The notes: generated from the letters alone by a model not told the origin. Shown: positions 47,900 through 56,951, numbered from the stretch's first letter. The stretch: DNA of 64,000 bases from Cellulosimicrobium terreum (GCA_014803435.1 JACYFD010000002.1:62001-126000), one strand, 5' to 3'. Numbers and translations: made by a program.

Positions 47900-49129
47900 A
47901 TGACGACCGTCCCCCTGACCCCGCTGGACGTCCCGACGCTCGCCGACCTGCGGCGGCGGACCTCGGTGAAGTGGCACGCGTACCCGCCCGACGTCCTGCC
48001 GCTGTTCGTCGCGGAGATGGACGTCGCGCCCTGCCCGCCCGTCGTCGAGGCGGTGACCGCTGCCGTGCGAGCGGGCGACACGGGCTACGACCACGGCACC
48101 GTGTACGCCGAGGCCTTCGCCCGGTTCGCGCAGCGCCGCTGGAGCTGGACGTTCGACCCGGCGACCACGCGCACGCTGCCCGACGTCATGCTCGGGATCG
48201 TCGAGGTCCTGCGCGTCCTGACGTCGCCGGGCGACGCGGTCGTCGTGAACCCGCCGGTGTACCCGCCGTTCTCCGCGTTCACGTCGAGCGAGGGCCGGCG
48301 GGTCGTGACCGCGCCCCTCGGGCCTGACCTGCGCCTCGACCTCGACGCGCTCGAGGCCGCGTTCGCCGACGCGACGGGCGCGGCGGAGCACGGCACCGGC
48401 GAGGGATCCGGTCGGCGCGCCGTCTGGCTGCTGTGCAACCCCCACAACCCCACCGGGACCGCGCACACGCCCGCGGAGCTCGCGGCCGCCGTCGGGCTCG
48501 CGAACCGGTACGGGGTGCGGGTCGTCGCGGACGAGATCCACGCCCCGGTCACGCGCCCGGGCCTGGACGGGCGCCCGGCGACCACGCACACCCCGCTGCT
48601 GACCGTCCCCGGGACGGACGACGCCGTGGCCGTCGTCTCCGCGTCGAAGGCGTTCAACCTCGCGGGCCTCAAGGCCGCGGCCGCCGTGGGCGGGCCCGGT
48701 GCCGCCGCGGACCTGCGGCGCATCCCCGAGATCGCCGGGCACGGCGTGCAGCACGTGTCGGTGCTCGCGCACGTCGCGGCGCTCGACCACGGCGAGGAGT
48801 GGCTGGACGCCGTCCTCGCCGGGGTCGAGCGCAACGCGTGGCTCCTGGCCGACCTCCTGGCCGAGCACCTGCCGCAGGTCCGGTACCGGCCCGGCGACGC
48901 GACGTACCTCGCCTGGCTCGACTGCCGCGACCTGCCCGACGCCGGTCCGGCCGTCCCGTCGCCCGCCGCGGACCCGCGCGGCTGGTTCCTCGATCACGCT
49001 CGGGTGGCGCTGGAGGACGGGCGCCGGTTCGGGCCCGGCGGGCCGGGTCACGTGCGGCTCAACCTCGCGACGAACGTCGACGTGCTGACCGAGGCCGTCG
49101 AGCGGATGGGCGCGAGCGTCCGCCGCTGA
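47900..49129 (+). CDS. PLP-dependent aminotransferase, MalY/PatB type (C-S lyase)
   Basis: A 409-residue fold-type I PLP enzyme. Landmarks are RTSVKWHAYPPDVLPLFVAE, typical of MalY/PatB cystathionine beta-lyases, VVNPPVYPPF, LLCNPHNPTGTAHT, VVADEIHAP and the PLP-binding Lys250 in SASKAFNLAGLK. The C-terminal RLNLATN carries the carboxylate-binding Arg. It should cleave cystathionine or a cysteine conjugate to thiol, pyruvate and ammonia. It is expressed from a leaderless transcript. Confidence 0.93.
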   Translation: MTTVPLTPLDVPTLADLRRRTSVKWHAYPPDVLPLFVAEMDVAPCPPVVEAVTAAVRAGDTGYDHGTVYAEAFARFAQRRWSWTFDPATTRTLPDVMLGIVEVLRVLTSPGDAVVVNPPVYPPFSAFTSSEGRRVVTAPLGPDLRLDLDALEAAFADATGAAEHGTGEGSGRRAVWLLCNPHNPTGTAHTPAELAAAVGLANRYGVRVVADEIHAPVTRPGLDGRPATTHTPLLTVPGTDDAVAVVSASKAFNLAGLKAAAAVGGPGAAADLRRIPEIAGHGVQHVSVLAHVAALDHGEEWLDAVLAGVERNAWLLADLLAEHLPQVRYRPGDATYLAWLDCRDLPDAGPAVPSPAADPRGWFLDHARVALEDGRRFGPGGPGHVRLNLATNVDVLTEAVERMGASVRR

Positions 49130-49159
49130 CGGTCCGACGCCGGGACGGGCCGCGCGGGC

Positions 49160-49213
49160 ATGGGGACCGCTCCCCATCGCGGCGTGCGCGATCGGCGCCT
49201 ACCGTCGTACGGT
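49160..49213 (+). promoter_or_regulatory. Hairpin and promoter-like region upstream of the WXG100 gene
   Basis: ATGGGGA (49160-49166) and TCCCCAT (49171-49177) form a perfect seven-base stem with a four-base loop. TACCGT (49200-49205) could be a -10 element and overlaps the pair ACCGT/ACGGT (49201-49213). This leaves a leader of about 100 bases before the ATG at 49311. Confidence 0.35.
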
Positions 49214-49310
49214 CCGTCCGCGGGCGGTCGGCCGGGGGATCGGCCACCACCCGCACCTGACCGCAACCCGCTACCCGACCGCACCGCGGAGAAGACAGAG
49301 GAGCTGTGCC

Positions 49311-50807
49311 ATGGGTGGACTGTGGGGCGCCGACGTCGCCGCCTTGCGCGAGCTCGCCGGTCACCTGACCACCGGCGCCGAGTCGTTGCGCACCTCGCAG
49401 TCGCAGGTGTCGTCGCTCGTGGCGTCCGCCGTCCGCTGGGACGGCCCGGACGCGTCGCAGTTCCGGTCGGACTGGTCGGGCACCCTGGCCCCCGCCGTCG
49501 CGGCGGCCGCCGCCACGCTCGAGCACGCGAGCGACGCGCTGCGGCGCAACGCCGACGAGCAGGACACCACGAGCAGGGCCGACGGCGGCGGGCCGGGCGG
49601 TCCCGGTGGCCCCGGGTCGCCCACGGGACCGGGCGGCACCCCCGCGGGCACACCGACGCCCGGTGAGTACCAGGACATGGACGCGACGGAGCGTCAGGAG
49701 TGGTTGGAGAACGCGAGCGACGCGCAGATCGCGGCCCTCTACGCGCAGCTCCAGCGGCTCGGCGTCGACCCCGACTCACCGGGCTTCGGGGACCTCGCCG
49801 TCGCGCACTGGACGCGGGTCGCCGCCGCGGAGGCCGGGTTCGACTTCGCGGACTGGGACCCGTCGGCCGGCTCGGCGGCCAACCGGGAGATCATCGAGGG
49901 CGTCTACACCTACTACGGCGAGCTGTACCTGGATCACCCGTGGATGCAGTGGGCAGGCATGGCCGCGATGATCGGCCCGTCGTTCGCGGCCGGGTTCTTC
50001 GACCTCGACATGATGCGCGAGCTCGCCCAGGGGGTGGGCGACGTCGCGGAGCACCTGCCGCCGGGCGTCACCCCGGACGCGCTGGAGGCCGTCGCCGGCA
50101 TGACCGACGCCGAGCTCGGCTTCTACGAGAACCAGTTCCTGTCGATGCAGCGCGAGATCTTCGTCGACCAGGCCGGGATGCACGAGGCGTACCTGAACGG
50201 GGGGCTGCCCGAGATGGAGCGCCTGCTCGAGGCCGGGGTGATCGACGACGCGGCCTACCAGGCGTGGGAGGACATCGACGCCGGGCGAGCGGGCGACGCG
50301 CAGGCGCTCGCGGACGGGAACACGGCGCTGCTGTCGCGCGAGCAGAACCAGATCATCGCCGACGACTGGCAGACCATGCGCGACCACGCGGGCACCGGCG
50401 AGGCGTTCACCTACCTCATGACGCTCGTGGGCGAGCCGTCGATCCCGGGCGCGGGCACGTACGCGCAGTACGACCCGTTCACGGTGAACGTCGAGACCCC
50501 GGGCCCGCAGAACCTCGGCATCCCGTTCACCGGCATCTCGTTCGACAACCCGGTGCAGGGGAGCGTGAGCGTCGAGACGCCGCTGCCCGGGGGCAACATC
50601 GCGGACCAGGGGGCGCGGTGGGACTACATCACGCGCGACACCCTGCCCGCCTACCAGCAGTTCATCACCGAGCACCCGGACCAGGCGGCGCAGCTCATCG
50701 GCAGCCCCGTGGCCGACCGGATCGACGACTACCGGCTCACGGATCCCGGACGCATCGGCCGGATCATTGACAGACTGGGCGAGTGGAACGTGGACGTGGA
50801 CCAGTGA
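49311..50807 (+). CDS. WXG100-like N-terminal domain protein, possible type VII substrate
   Basis: A 498-residue protein. Residues 5-85 are two helices with the WXG-like turn (VRWDGPDASQFRSDW), as in WXG100/ESX substrates, followed by a Gly/Pro linker (GGPGGPGGPGSP) and an unknown 390-residue region rich in acidic residues and aromatic patches (YTYYGELYLDHPWMQWAGMA, QGSVSVETPLPGG). No signal peptide is present. GAGGAGC is ahead of the ATG. The lipoprotein gene overlaps the stop by four bases. The C-terminus matches no toxin I know, but the layout resembles long ESX-exported effectors. Confidence 0.8.
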   Translation: MGGLWGADVAALRELAGHLTTGAESLRTSQSQVSSLVASAVRWDGPDASQFRSDWSGTLAPAVAAAAATLEHASDALRRNADEQDTTSRADGGGPGGPGGPGSPTGPGGTPAGTPTPGEYQDMDATERQEWLENASDAQIAALYAQLQRLGVDPDSPGFGDLAVAHWTRVAAAEAGFDFADWDPSAGSAANREIIEGVYTYYGELYLDHPWMQWAGMAAMIGPSFAAGFFDLDMMRELAQGVGDVAEHLPPGVTPDALEAVAGMTDAELGFYENQFLSMQREIFVDQAGMHEAYLNGGLPEMERLLEAGVIDDAAYQAWEDIDAGRAGDAQALADGNTALLSREQNQIIADDWQTMRDHAGTGEAFTYLMTLVGEPSIPGAGTYAQYDPFTVNVETPGPQNLGIPFTGISFDNPVQGSVSVETPLPGGNIADQGARWDYITRDTLPAYQQFITEHPDQAAQLIGSPVADRIDDYRLTDPGRIGRIIDRLGEWNVDVDQ

Positions 50808-51478
50808 CCGGGCGCCGCGCGCGCGGCGGCAGGCCGCGCGCCGGTGTGCTGACCGCAGCGCTCACGGCGCTCCTCGCGCTCACGCTCGCCGGGTGCAGCA
50901 TCACGTTCGGGGACCCCGACGACGACGGGGCGAGCACGACGACGGGTGGCGACGGGACGTCGTCGGGCACCGGGACGACGACGATCGACCAGATCCAGGA
51001 GGGCGAACCCATGCGGTGGGACGTGAGCACGCCGATCAGCGCGGAGTCCGTGGGACTCGGCGAGAGCATGGCGGTCGTCGACCTGCCCGGTGGTGAGGCG
51101 GAGGTCGAGCTGACCCTGCCGGGCGGGGTGTGGTCGACGACGGCGGAGGAGCTGACCGTCGAGCCGCGGCGGGGGCACGTGTCGACGATCAACGTGTTCC
51201 GCACGCTGTCCGGCGGGCAGGCGGTGCACGACCAGCTCGTCGCGGACGCGGACGTGCTCGGGTTCCCGGTCGACCGGATCGACCGGTGGCTCGCCGACGA
51301 CCTGCCGGCCTCGCTCGCGGAGTCCCAGGCCGGGGGCACGCGCGCCCGGACCGGCATCAACGGGAACTCCGGGGACGTCGTGACGTCCGTGCAGATCAGC
51401 CACGAGCCCGGTCCGGGCGGGGACGAGGCGATCCGGCTCTGGTACGTCGTGCGCCCGGTCACGCCCGACGACGAGTGA
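50804..51478 (+). CDS. Lipoprotein, partner of the WXG100-like protein
   Basis: A 224-residue exported lipoprotein. The N-terminus has arginines, a hydrophobic stretch (VLTAALTALLALT) and the lipobox LAGC, with Cys at about residue 30, then an acidic Ser/Thr/Gly spacer and a beta-rich domain (MAVVDLPGGEAEVELTLPGG, HVSTINVFRTLSGG). No family was recognised. The GTG overlaps the upstream stop, so production is coupled. It could be an immunity or assembly factor for its neighbour. Confidence 0.82.
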   Translation: MTGRRARGGRPRAGVLTAALTALLALTLAGCSITFGDPDDDGASTTTGGDGTSSGTGTTTIDQIQEGEPMRWDVSTPISAESVGLGESMAVVDLPGGEAEVELTLPGGVWSTTAEELTVEPRRGHVSTINVFRTLSGGQAVHDQLVADADVLGFPVDRIDRWLADDLPASLAESQAGGTRARTGINGNSGDVVTSVQISHEPGPGGDEAIRLWYVVRPVTPDDE

Positions 51479-51497
51479 CGAACGTCTCCGACCCTTG

Positions 51498-51522
51498 GGT
51501 GCACTGAGTGCAACGGTGCACC
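51498..51522. promoter_or_regulatory. Probable TetR operator
   Basis: TGCACT and AGTGCA flank one base (51500-51512), and GGTGCAC at 51498-51504 is mirrored by GTGCACC at 51516-51522, with GGTGCACC itself a palindrome. The element ends at the base before the -10 hexamer at 51523, so a bound protein would block transcription of the regulator and possibly of the transporter behind it. Confidence 0.6.
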
Positions 51523-51528
51523 TAGTGT
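51523..51528 (+). promoter_or_regulatory. Leaderless -10 element for the TetR gene
   Basis: TAGTGT followed by AGTGAC and the GTG at 51535; no ribosome binding site. Confidence 0.55.
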
Positions 51529-51534
51529 AGTGAC

Positions 51535-52197
51535 GTGACCGCAGACCCGAGCTCCGGCGACGACCGTCGCGCACGCCTCAAGGCGCGCACGCGGACGTCG
51601 ATCGTGAACGCCGCGGCAGCGCTCATGGACGAGGCGAACGGGCTCGACTTCACCGTCGACGCGCTCGCCCAGCGTGCCGACGTCTCCCGGCGGACCGTCT
51701 TCAACCACTTCGCGTCGCTGGACGACGTCGTCGCCGCGGTCCTCGCGGACGCGCTCCACCCGATCGTCGACTCGCTGGCCGACGAACCTCCGCGCGCTGC
51801 GGACCCGCACGCCGCGATGGCGGCCGACGCCGTGGCGGCGCTGCGCGCCGCGGACCTCGTCGCCACCATCTCGTCCCTCACGCGCGGTCTCGGGCTCCAG
51901 GACGACACGTGCGCGGTCCCCCGCCCGCTCGACGACTTCGTCCCCGACGTGCCCGCCCACCAGGCGATGATCCTGCTCCGCTCGCTCGCCGAGATCAGCG
52001 AAGAGCTCGCGACCCGGCTCGACCGGCGCCATCCTGAGGTCGACCGGCTCGACGTCGACCTGACCGTCGGGTCGCTGATGAGCAACCTCATCGTGCTCTA
52101 CCGGTACTGGCTTGCCGAGACCGGGGGCCAGGCGGACCGGGCGGCGCGCGAGACGTGGGCCCGCCTGCTCGAACGCTCCCTCACCCTGCACTCCTGA
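51535..52197 (+). CDS. TetR family transcriptional regulator
   Basis: A 220-residue regulator. The N-terminal helix-turn-helix spans IVNAAAALMDEANGLDFTVD to DALAQRADVSRRTVFNHFAS, followed by a ligand-binding helical domain with VGSLMSNLIVLYRYWLAE near the end. The MMPL gene begins 57 bases downstream on the same strand, the usual pairing of a local repressor with its exporter. It is leaderless and preceded by an operator-like palindrome, suggesting self-repression relieved by a compound the exporter pumps out. Confidence 0.92.
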   Translation: MTADPSSGDDRRARLKARTRTSIVNAAAALMDEANGLDFTVDALAQRADVSRRTVFNHFASLDDVVAAVLADALHPIVDSLADEPPRAADPHAAMAADAVAALRAADLVATISSLTRGLGLQDDTCAVPRPLDDFVPDVPAHQAMILLRSLAEISEELATRLDRRHPEVDRLDVDLTVGSLMSNLIVLYRYWLAETGGQADRAARETWARLLERSLTLHS

Positions 52198-52253
52198 ACG
52201 ACTCCTGAACGTCCCGACCCTCCCGATCTCCCAGACCTTCCTGGAAGGACACC

Positions 52254-54860
52254 ATGGCTGAGCTCCTCTTCCGCCTGGGCCGCGGTGCGGCCCACCACGT
52301 GAAGGCGGTCGTCGCCGCGTGGATCGCGGTGCTGGTCGTCGCAGGCGCCGGCTTCGCGCTCGCCGGCGGCACGCTGACGGACAGCTTCTCGATCCCCGGC
52401 ACGCCCACGCAGGAGGTGACCGACCAGCTCGCCGAGGAGATCCCCGAGGCTGCGGGCGGCACCGGCACGATCGTCCTCACCACGGACGACGACGAGCCGT
52501 TCACCGACGACCAGCAGCAGGCGATCACCGGTGTGGTCGCGGACGTCGAGGGCGTGGACGGCGTCGAGACCGTCGTCGACCCGTTCGCGACCGAGGCCGA
52601 CCGCGCCGAGCAGGCGCAGCAGGTCACCGACGGCCAGGCCGAGCTCGAGGACGGGCGCACGCAGCTCGCCGACGGCCAGGCCCAGCTCGACGACGGCCAG
52701 GCCCAGCTGGACGACGCGCGCGCCCAGCTCGAGCAGGGGCAGTCCGAGCTCGACGACGCCCGCGCGCAGGCCGAGGCTGCCGGCGCGATCGACGCCGTCG
52801 GGCCGCAGCTCGACGCCCAGCAGGAGCAGATCGACGCCGGCCTCGCCGAGCTCGACACCCAGCAGGACACGATCGACGCCCAGCAGGAGCAGATCGACAC
52901 GAACGCGGCCGACCTCGAGGCCGGGGCGACCGAGCTCGAGCAGGGGCAGGCGCTCCTGGACCTCGCGTCCGGCATCAGCGTCGTCTCCGAGGACGGCACG
53001 ACCGCCGTCGTCACCGTCATCTTCACCGACGCCCAGATGGACGTCTCGCAGGAGACCAAGGACGCGGTGATCGACACGTTCACCGACGAGGTCGCCGGCA
53101 TCGACGGTGTCAGCGTCGACTTCGGCGCAGACGTCTCCCAGGAGGCCCCGTCGGTGATCGGCCCCGGCGAGGTCGTCGGGCTCATCGTCGCCGCGATCGT
53201 CCTGATCGTCATGCTCGGCACGCTCATCGGTGCCGGCCTGCCGCTCGTCACGGCGCTCGTGGGCGTCGGGGTCAGCGCGCTCGCCGCGCTCGCGTTCTCC
53301 GGTGTGGTCGAGATGTCGTCGGTGACGCCTGTCCTCGGCCTCATGCTCGGCCTCGCCGTCGGGATCGACTACGCGCTGTTCATCGTCAACCGGCACCGCC
53401 AGCAGCTCAAGGAGGGCTACGAGGTCGACGAGTCGATCGGCCTCGCCAACGGCACGTCGGGCAACGCCGTCGTGTTCGCCGGGATGACCGTCGTCATCGC
53501 GCTGCTCGCGCTCAACGTCACGGGCATCCCGTTCCTCGGCCTCATGGGGACCGTCGGAGCCTTCAGCGTCGCCGTCGCGGTGCTCGTCGCGGTGACGCTC
53601 ACCCCGGCCCTGCTCTCCGCCATCGGCATGCGGATCCTCAGCAAGAAGGAGCGCGCGGTCCTCGCCGCGCCCGAGCCGCACCCCGCCCACATGGACGAGA
53701 CCACGGAGCTCGGCAAGAAGCCGCTGCGGCCGATGAACACCTGGGTCGCCGTCGGGCGCGTCGTGCTCGGCATCGCGGTGCTGGGCGTCGTCGCCATCCC
53801 GGCGCTGGACCTGCGCATCAACCTGCCCGACGGCTCGTCCGAGCCGCACGAGTCCACCCAGTACCAGGCGTACTCGACGGTCGCGGACAAGTTCGGTGCC
53901 GGCACCAACGGACCCCTCCTCGTCGCGGCGCAGATGCCCGCGGCGGTCGCCGAGGAGGACCAGGTCGCGGCCCAGCTCGCCATCGGTGAGCAGCTCGCGG
54001 CCCAGGACGACGTCGCCGCGGTCGCACCTGCGGCCGTGTCCGAGGACGGCACCGTCCTGGCCTTCCAGGTGATCCCCGCCGACGGTCCGACGAGCGAGTC
54101 CACCGAGCAGCTCGTGCACTCGCTGCGCGACCTGTCGCCCATCACGGTGGACGGTGTGGACGGTGACGTCGACCTCGGCGTCGCCGGCGCCGCGAGCGGG
54201 AACATCGACATCTCCCAGAAGCTGTCCGACGCGCTGCCGCTCTACCTAGGCGTCGTCGTCGGGTTGTCGATGCTGATCCTGATGCTCGTGTTCCGGTCGC
54301 TGCTCGTCCCGCTCATCGCGACGCTCGGCTTCATCCTGTCCTACTTCGCGGCCCTCGGCGGCGTCGTCGCGGTCTACCAGTGGGGCTGGCTGCCGAACGT
54401 GTTCGGGGTCGAGAACCCGGGTCCCGTCCTGAACTTCCTGCCCACCATCCTCGTCGGCGTGCTCTTCGGCCTCGCGATGGACTACATGCTGTTCCTCGGG
54501 ACCGGCATGCGGGAGGCGTACGCGCACGGGGCGCCCGCGCGCATCGCCGTCGTGCAGGGCTTCCGGGCCGGCCGGTCCGTCGTGACCGCGGCCGCGATCA
54601 TCATGATCTCGGTGTTCGGCGGTTTCATCTTCGCCGAGGACGCGATGATCCGGCCGATCGGGTTCGCGCTCGCGTTCGGCGTCCTCGTGGACGCGTTCGT
54701 CGTGCGGATGCTCGTCGTGCCGGCGCTCATGCACCTGCTCGGCGGGGCGGCGTGGTGGCTGCCGAAGTGGCTCGACCGGATCCTGCCCGACGTCGACGTG
54801 GAGGGTTCCGCGCTCGAGCGGCGGCACCCGCACGTCGTCGAGGCCGACGCCGGGGCGTGA
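52254..54860 (+). CDS. MMPL/RND family transporter
   Basis: An 868-residue transporter with the two six-helix halves of the MMPL family, each with a large extracytoplasmic loop. The first loop (about 110-235) is a coiled coil built from repeats such as DGQAQLDDGQAQLDDARAQL and DAQQEQIDAGLAELD. Helix motifs GLAVGIDYALFIVNRHRQQ and GLAMDYMLFLGTGMREAY carry the proton-relay Asp-Tyr pairs. Such proteins export lipids, siderophores or drugs. GGAAGGA precedes the ATG. It lies behind a TetR gene that likely controls it. Confidence 0.94.
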   Translation: MAELLFRLGRGAAHHVKAVVAAWIAVLVVAGAGFALAGGTLTDSFSIPGTPTQEVTDQLAEEIPEAAGGTGTIVLTTDDDEPFTDDQQQAITGVVADVEGVDGVETVVDPFATEADRAEQAQQVTDGQAELEDGRTQLADGQAQLDDGQAQLDDARAQLEQGQSELDDARAQAEAAGAIDAVGPQLDAQQEQIDAGLAELDTQQDTIDAQQEQIDTNAADLEAGATELEQGQALLDLASGISVVSEDGTTAVVTVIFTDAQMDVSQETKDAVIDTFTDEVAGIDGVSVDFGADVSQEAPSVIGPGEVVGLIVAAIVLIVMLGTLIGAGLPLVTALVGVGVSALAALAFSGVVEMSSVTPVLGLMLGLAVGIDYALFIVNRHRQQLKEGYEVDESIGLANGTSGNAVVFAGMTVVIALLALNVTGIPFLGLMGTVGAFSVAVAVLVAVTLTPALLSAIGMRILSKKERAVLAAPEPHPAHMDETTELGKKPLRPMNTWVAVGRVVLGIAVLGVVAIPALDLRINLPDGSSEPHESTQYQAYSTVADKFGAGTNGPLLVAAQMPAAVAEEDQVAAQLAIGEQLAAQDDVAAVAPAAVSEDGTVLAFQVIPADGPTSESTEQLVHSLRDLSPITVDGVDGDVDLGVAGAASGNIDISQKLSDALPLYLGVVVGLSMLILMLVFRSLLVPLIATLGFILSYFAALGGVVAVYQWGWLPNVFGVENPGPVLNFLPTILVGVLFGLAMDYMLFLGTGMREAYAHGAPARIAVVQGFRAGRSVVTAAAIIMISVFGGFIFAEDAMIRPIGFALAFGVLVDAFVVRMLVVPALMHLLGGAAWWLPKWLDRILPDVDVEGSALERRHPHVVEADAGA

Positions 54861-54893
54861 CCTTCGGGCACCGATCCTCCTCGGGTCCTCCAC

Positions 54894-54929
54894 GACAGCC
54901 CCGTCCGGCACCCGCCGGGCGGGGCTGTC
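54894..54929 (+). terminator. Terminator hairpin after the MMPL gene
   Basis: GACAGCCCCG (54894-54903) pairs exactly with 54920-54929 around a 16-base loop that holds a further CCGG/CCGG pair. It lies 34 bases after the MMPL stop. TAGCGT at 54938-54943, just beyond, could be the -10 element of the penicillin-binding protein gene. Confidence 0.65.
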
Positions 54930-54980
54930 CGGTGCGGTAGCGTCCCAGCTGTCCCGTACGTCCGGATCAGGGGGAACCTC

Positions 54981-56951
54981 GTGACCCAGCCTGGAAGCGC
55001 CCGGCCGGCCACGCGCCGTCGGGCACGACGCGTGGCGGCGCTCGCCGTCGTGCCGGTGCTCGCGCTGCCGCTCGCCGCGTGCACGCCGGACAAGCCGTCC
55101 GCCGACGACGCGGCCGCGGCGTTCGCGCGGGCGCTGAGCTCCGGGGACGTGAGCGCCGTGGCGTTCGGCGGTGCGGACGCGGCGGACGTGCAGGGTCACC
55201 TCGACGCCGTCACCGAGCCGCTCGTGGACCTCGACCGGACGGTCGAGGTCCAGGACGTCACCGTCGACGAGGAGGGTGACGACGCGGGGGAGCGCGCGAC
55301 GGCGACGCTCGCCTACACGTGGGACGTGACCGACGACGCCGCGTGGGAGTACACGACGAGCGTCGACCTCGCGTTCGCCGAGCCCGGCGAGGGCGAGGAC
55401 GGGCCCGGTGCCTGGGAGGTCGACTGGGAGCCTGGCGTGCTCGTCCCCGACCTGCAGGACGGCGACCGGCTCGCCGTCGACCGGGTGCGGGCCGAGCGTG
55501 CGGAGATCCTCGGGGCCGACGACGTCCCGATCGTCGCGGACCGGCCCGTGTACCGGATCGGGCTCGACAAGACGCGGGTCGGCGCGGACGCGTGGGACAG
55601 CGCGGCGCGTGCGCTCGCGGACGTCGTCGGGATCGACGCCGACGCGTTCGCCGACCAGGTCGCGGGCGCGGGCGAGAAGGCGTTCGTCGAGGCGATCACG
55701 GTCCGCACGCAGGACACGGCAGGGATCGACGTGGACGACGCGCGGGCGATCGAGGGCGTCTCGGTGCTGGACGACGAGATGCCCCTCGCCCCGACGCGCG
55801 AGTTTGCCCGGCCGATCCTGGGTCGGGTCGGCGACGCGACGGCGGAGATCGTCGAGGAGTCGGAGGGCGCCGTCGTCGCGGGCGACACCGTCGGACTGTC
55901 GGGGCTGCAGCGCCAGTACGACCAGCAGCTGCGCGGGGCACCGGGTGTCTCGATCTCGGTCGTGCCCGACGGCAGCGCCGAGGACGAGGAGCCGACCGAG
56001 GTGTTCGCCGTCGACCCTGTGGACGGCGTGCCGCTCAGCACGACGCTGCGGCCCGACATGCAGGTCGCGGCCGAGCAGGTCCTCGCGGACGTGGGCTCGC
56101 CGAGCGCGATCGTCGCGATCCGGCCGTCGACGGGCGAGGTGCTCGCGGCGGCGAGCGGTGCGGCCGGCGAGGGTCTGTCCACCGCGACGGCGGGCCAGTA
56201 CGCGCCCGGGTCGACGTTCAAGGTCGCGACGACGCTCGCGATGCTGCGCGCGGGCCTGACGCCCGACACGACGGTCGAGTGCCCGGAGACGATCACCGTG
56301 GACGGCCGGTCGTTCCAGAACGTCCCCGGCTACCCGACCGACGCGCTGGGCGACGTGCCGCTGCGCACGGCGTTCGCGAACTCGTGCAACACCGCGATGA
56401 TCGGGCAGCGGGACACGGTGACGCAGCAGGACCTGCACGACGCCGCGGCGTCCCTGGGCCTGGGCGTCGAGTCCGAGCTGGGTGCGCCCGCGTACTGGGG
56501 CGACGTCCCGACGGACTCCGAGGGGACGGCGCACGCCGCGTCGATGATCGGTCAGGGGCAGGTGCTCGCCTCGCCGCTCACGATGGCGACCCTGGCGGCG
56601 AGCGTGTCCGCCGGGCACCGCGTGGCACCGGTCATGGTCCACCCGGACGCGCAGCAGGTCGCGGACGAGACTCCGGACGCGGGCGACCTCACCGAGGACG
56701 AGGCCGCGACGCTGCGCAGCCTCATGGCGTCGGTCGTGACGGACGGGTCCGGTGCGCTGCTCCAGGACCTGCCGGGCGAGCTCGGGGCGAAGACGGGGAC
56801 CGCGCAGTACGGCGACGGCGAGCAGGCGCACGCCTGGATGATCGCGACCCAGGACGACCTGGCCGTGGCCGTGTTCGTCGAGACGGGCGAGGGCGGCTCC
56901 GTCACGGCCGGACCGCTCATGCACGACTTCCTCGACGCGCCGAACGGCTGA
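54981..56951 (+). CDS. Penicillin-binding protein (class B type, MecA_N domain) anchored as a lipoprotein
   Basis: A 656-residue D,D-transpeptidase. The N-terminus ends in a lipobox (LPLAACTPDK), so the protein is predicted to be attached to the outer face of the membrane by a lipid rather than a helix. A NTF2-like MecA_N domain (about 35-155) precedes the dimerisation region (VYRIGLDKTRVGADAW) and the catalytic domain with Ser411-Thr-Phe-Lys, Ser468-Cys-Asn and Lys604-Thr-Gly-Thr. It cross-links peptidoglycan and is a beta-lactam target. GGGGGAA precedes the GTG. It has its own promoter-like TAGCGT upstream. Confidence 0.93.
   Translation: MTQPGSARPATRRRARRVAALAVVPVLALPLAACTPDKPSADDAAAAFARALSSGDVSAVAFGGADAADVQGHLDAVTEPLVDLDRTVEVQDVTVDEEGDDAGERATATLAYTWDVTDDAAWEYTTSVDLAFAEPGEGEDGPGAWEVDWEPGVLVPDLQDGDRLAVDRVRAERAEILGADDVPIVADRPVYRIGLDKTRVGADAWDSAARALADVVGIDADAFADQVAGAGEKAFVEAITVRTQDTAGIDVDDARAIEGVSVLDDEMPLAPTREFARPILGRVGDATAEIVEESEGAVVAGDTVGLSGLQRQYDQQLRGAPGVSISVVPDGSAEDEEPTEVFAVDPVDGVPLSTTLRPDMQVAAEQVLADVGSPSAIVAIRPSTGEVLAAASGAAGEGLSTATAGQYAPGSTFKVATTLAMLRAGLTPDTTVECPETITVDGRSFQNVPGYPTDALGDVPLRTAFANSCNTAMIGQRDTVTQQDLHDAAASLGLGVESELGAPAYWGDVPTDSEGTAHAASMIGQGQVLASPLTMATLAASVSAGHRVAPVMVHPDAQQVADETPDAGDLTEDEAATLRSLMASVVTDGSGALLQDLPGELGAKTGTAQYGDGEQAHAWMIATQDDLAVAVFVETGEGGSVTAGPLMHDFLDAPNG

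Noticed and set aside
54981-56951. Acquired methicillin-type resistance gene
   Set aside because: Shares the MecA_N domain layout only; base composition and setting are those of the chromosome, and such proteins are normal in actinobacteria.
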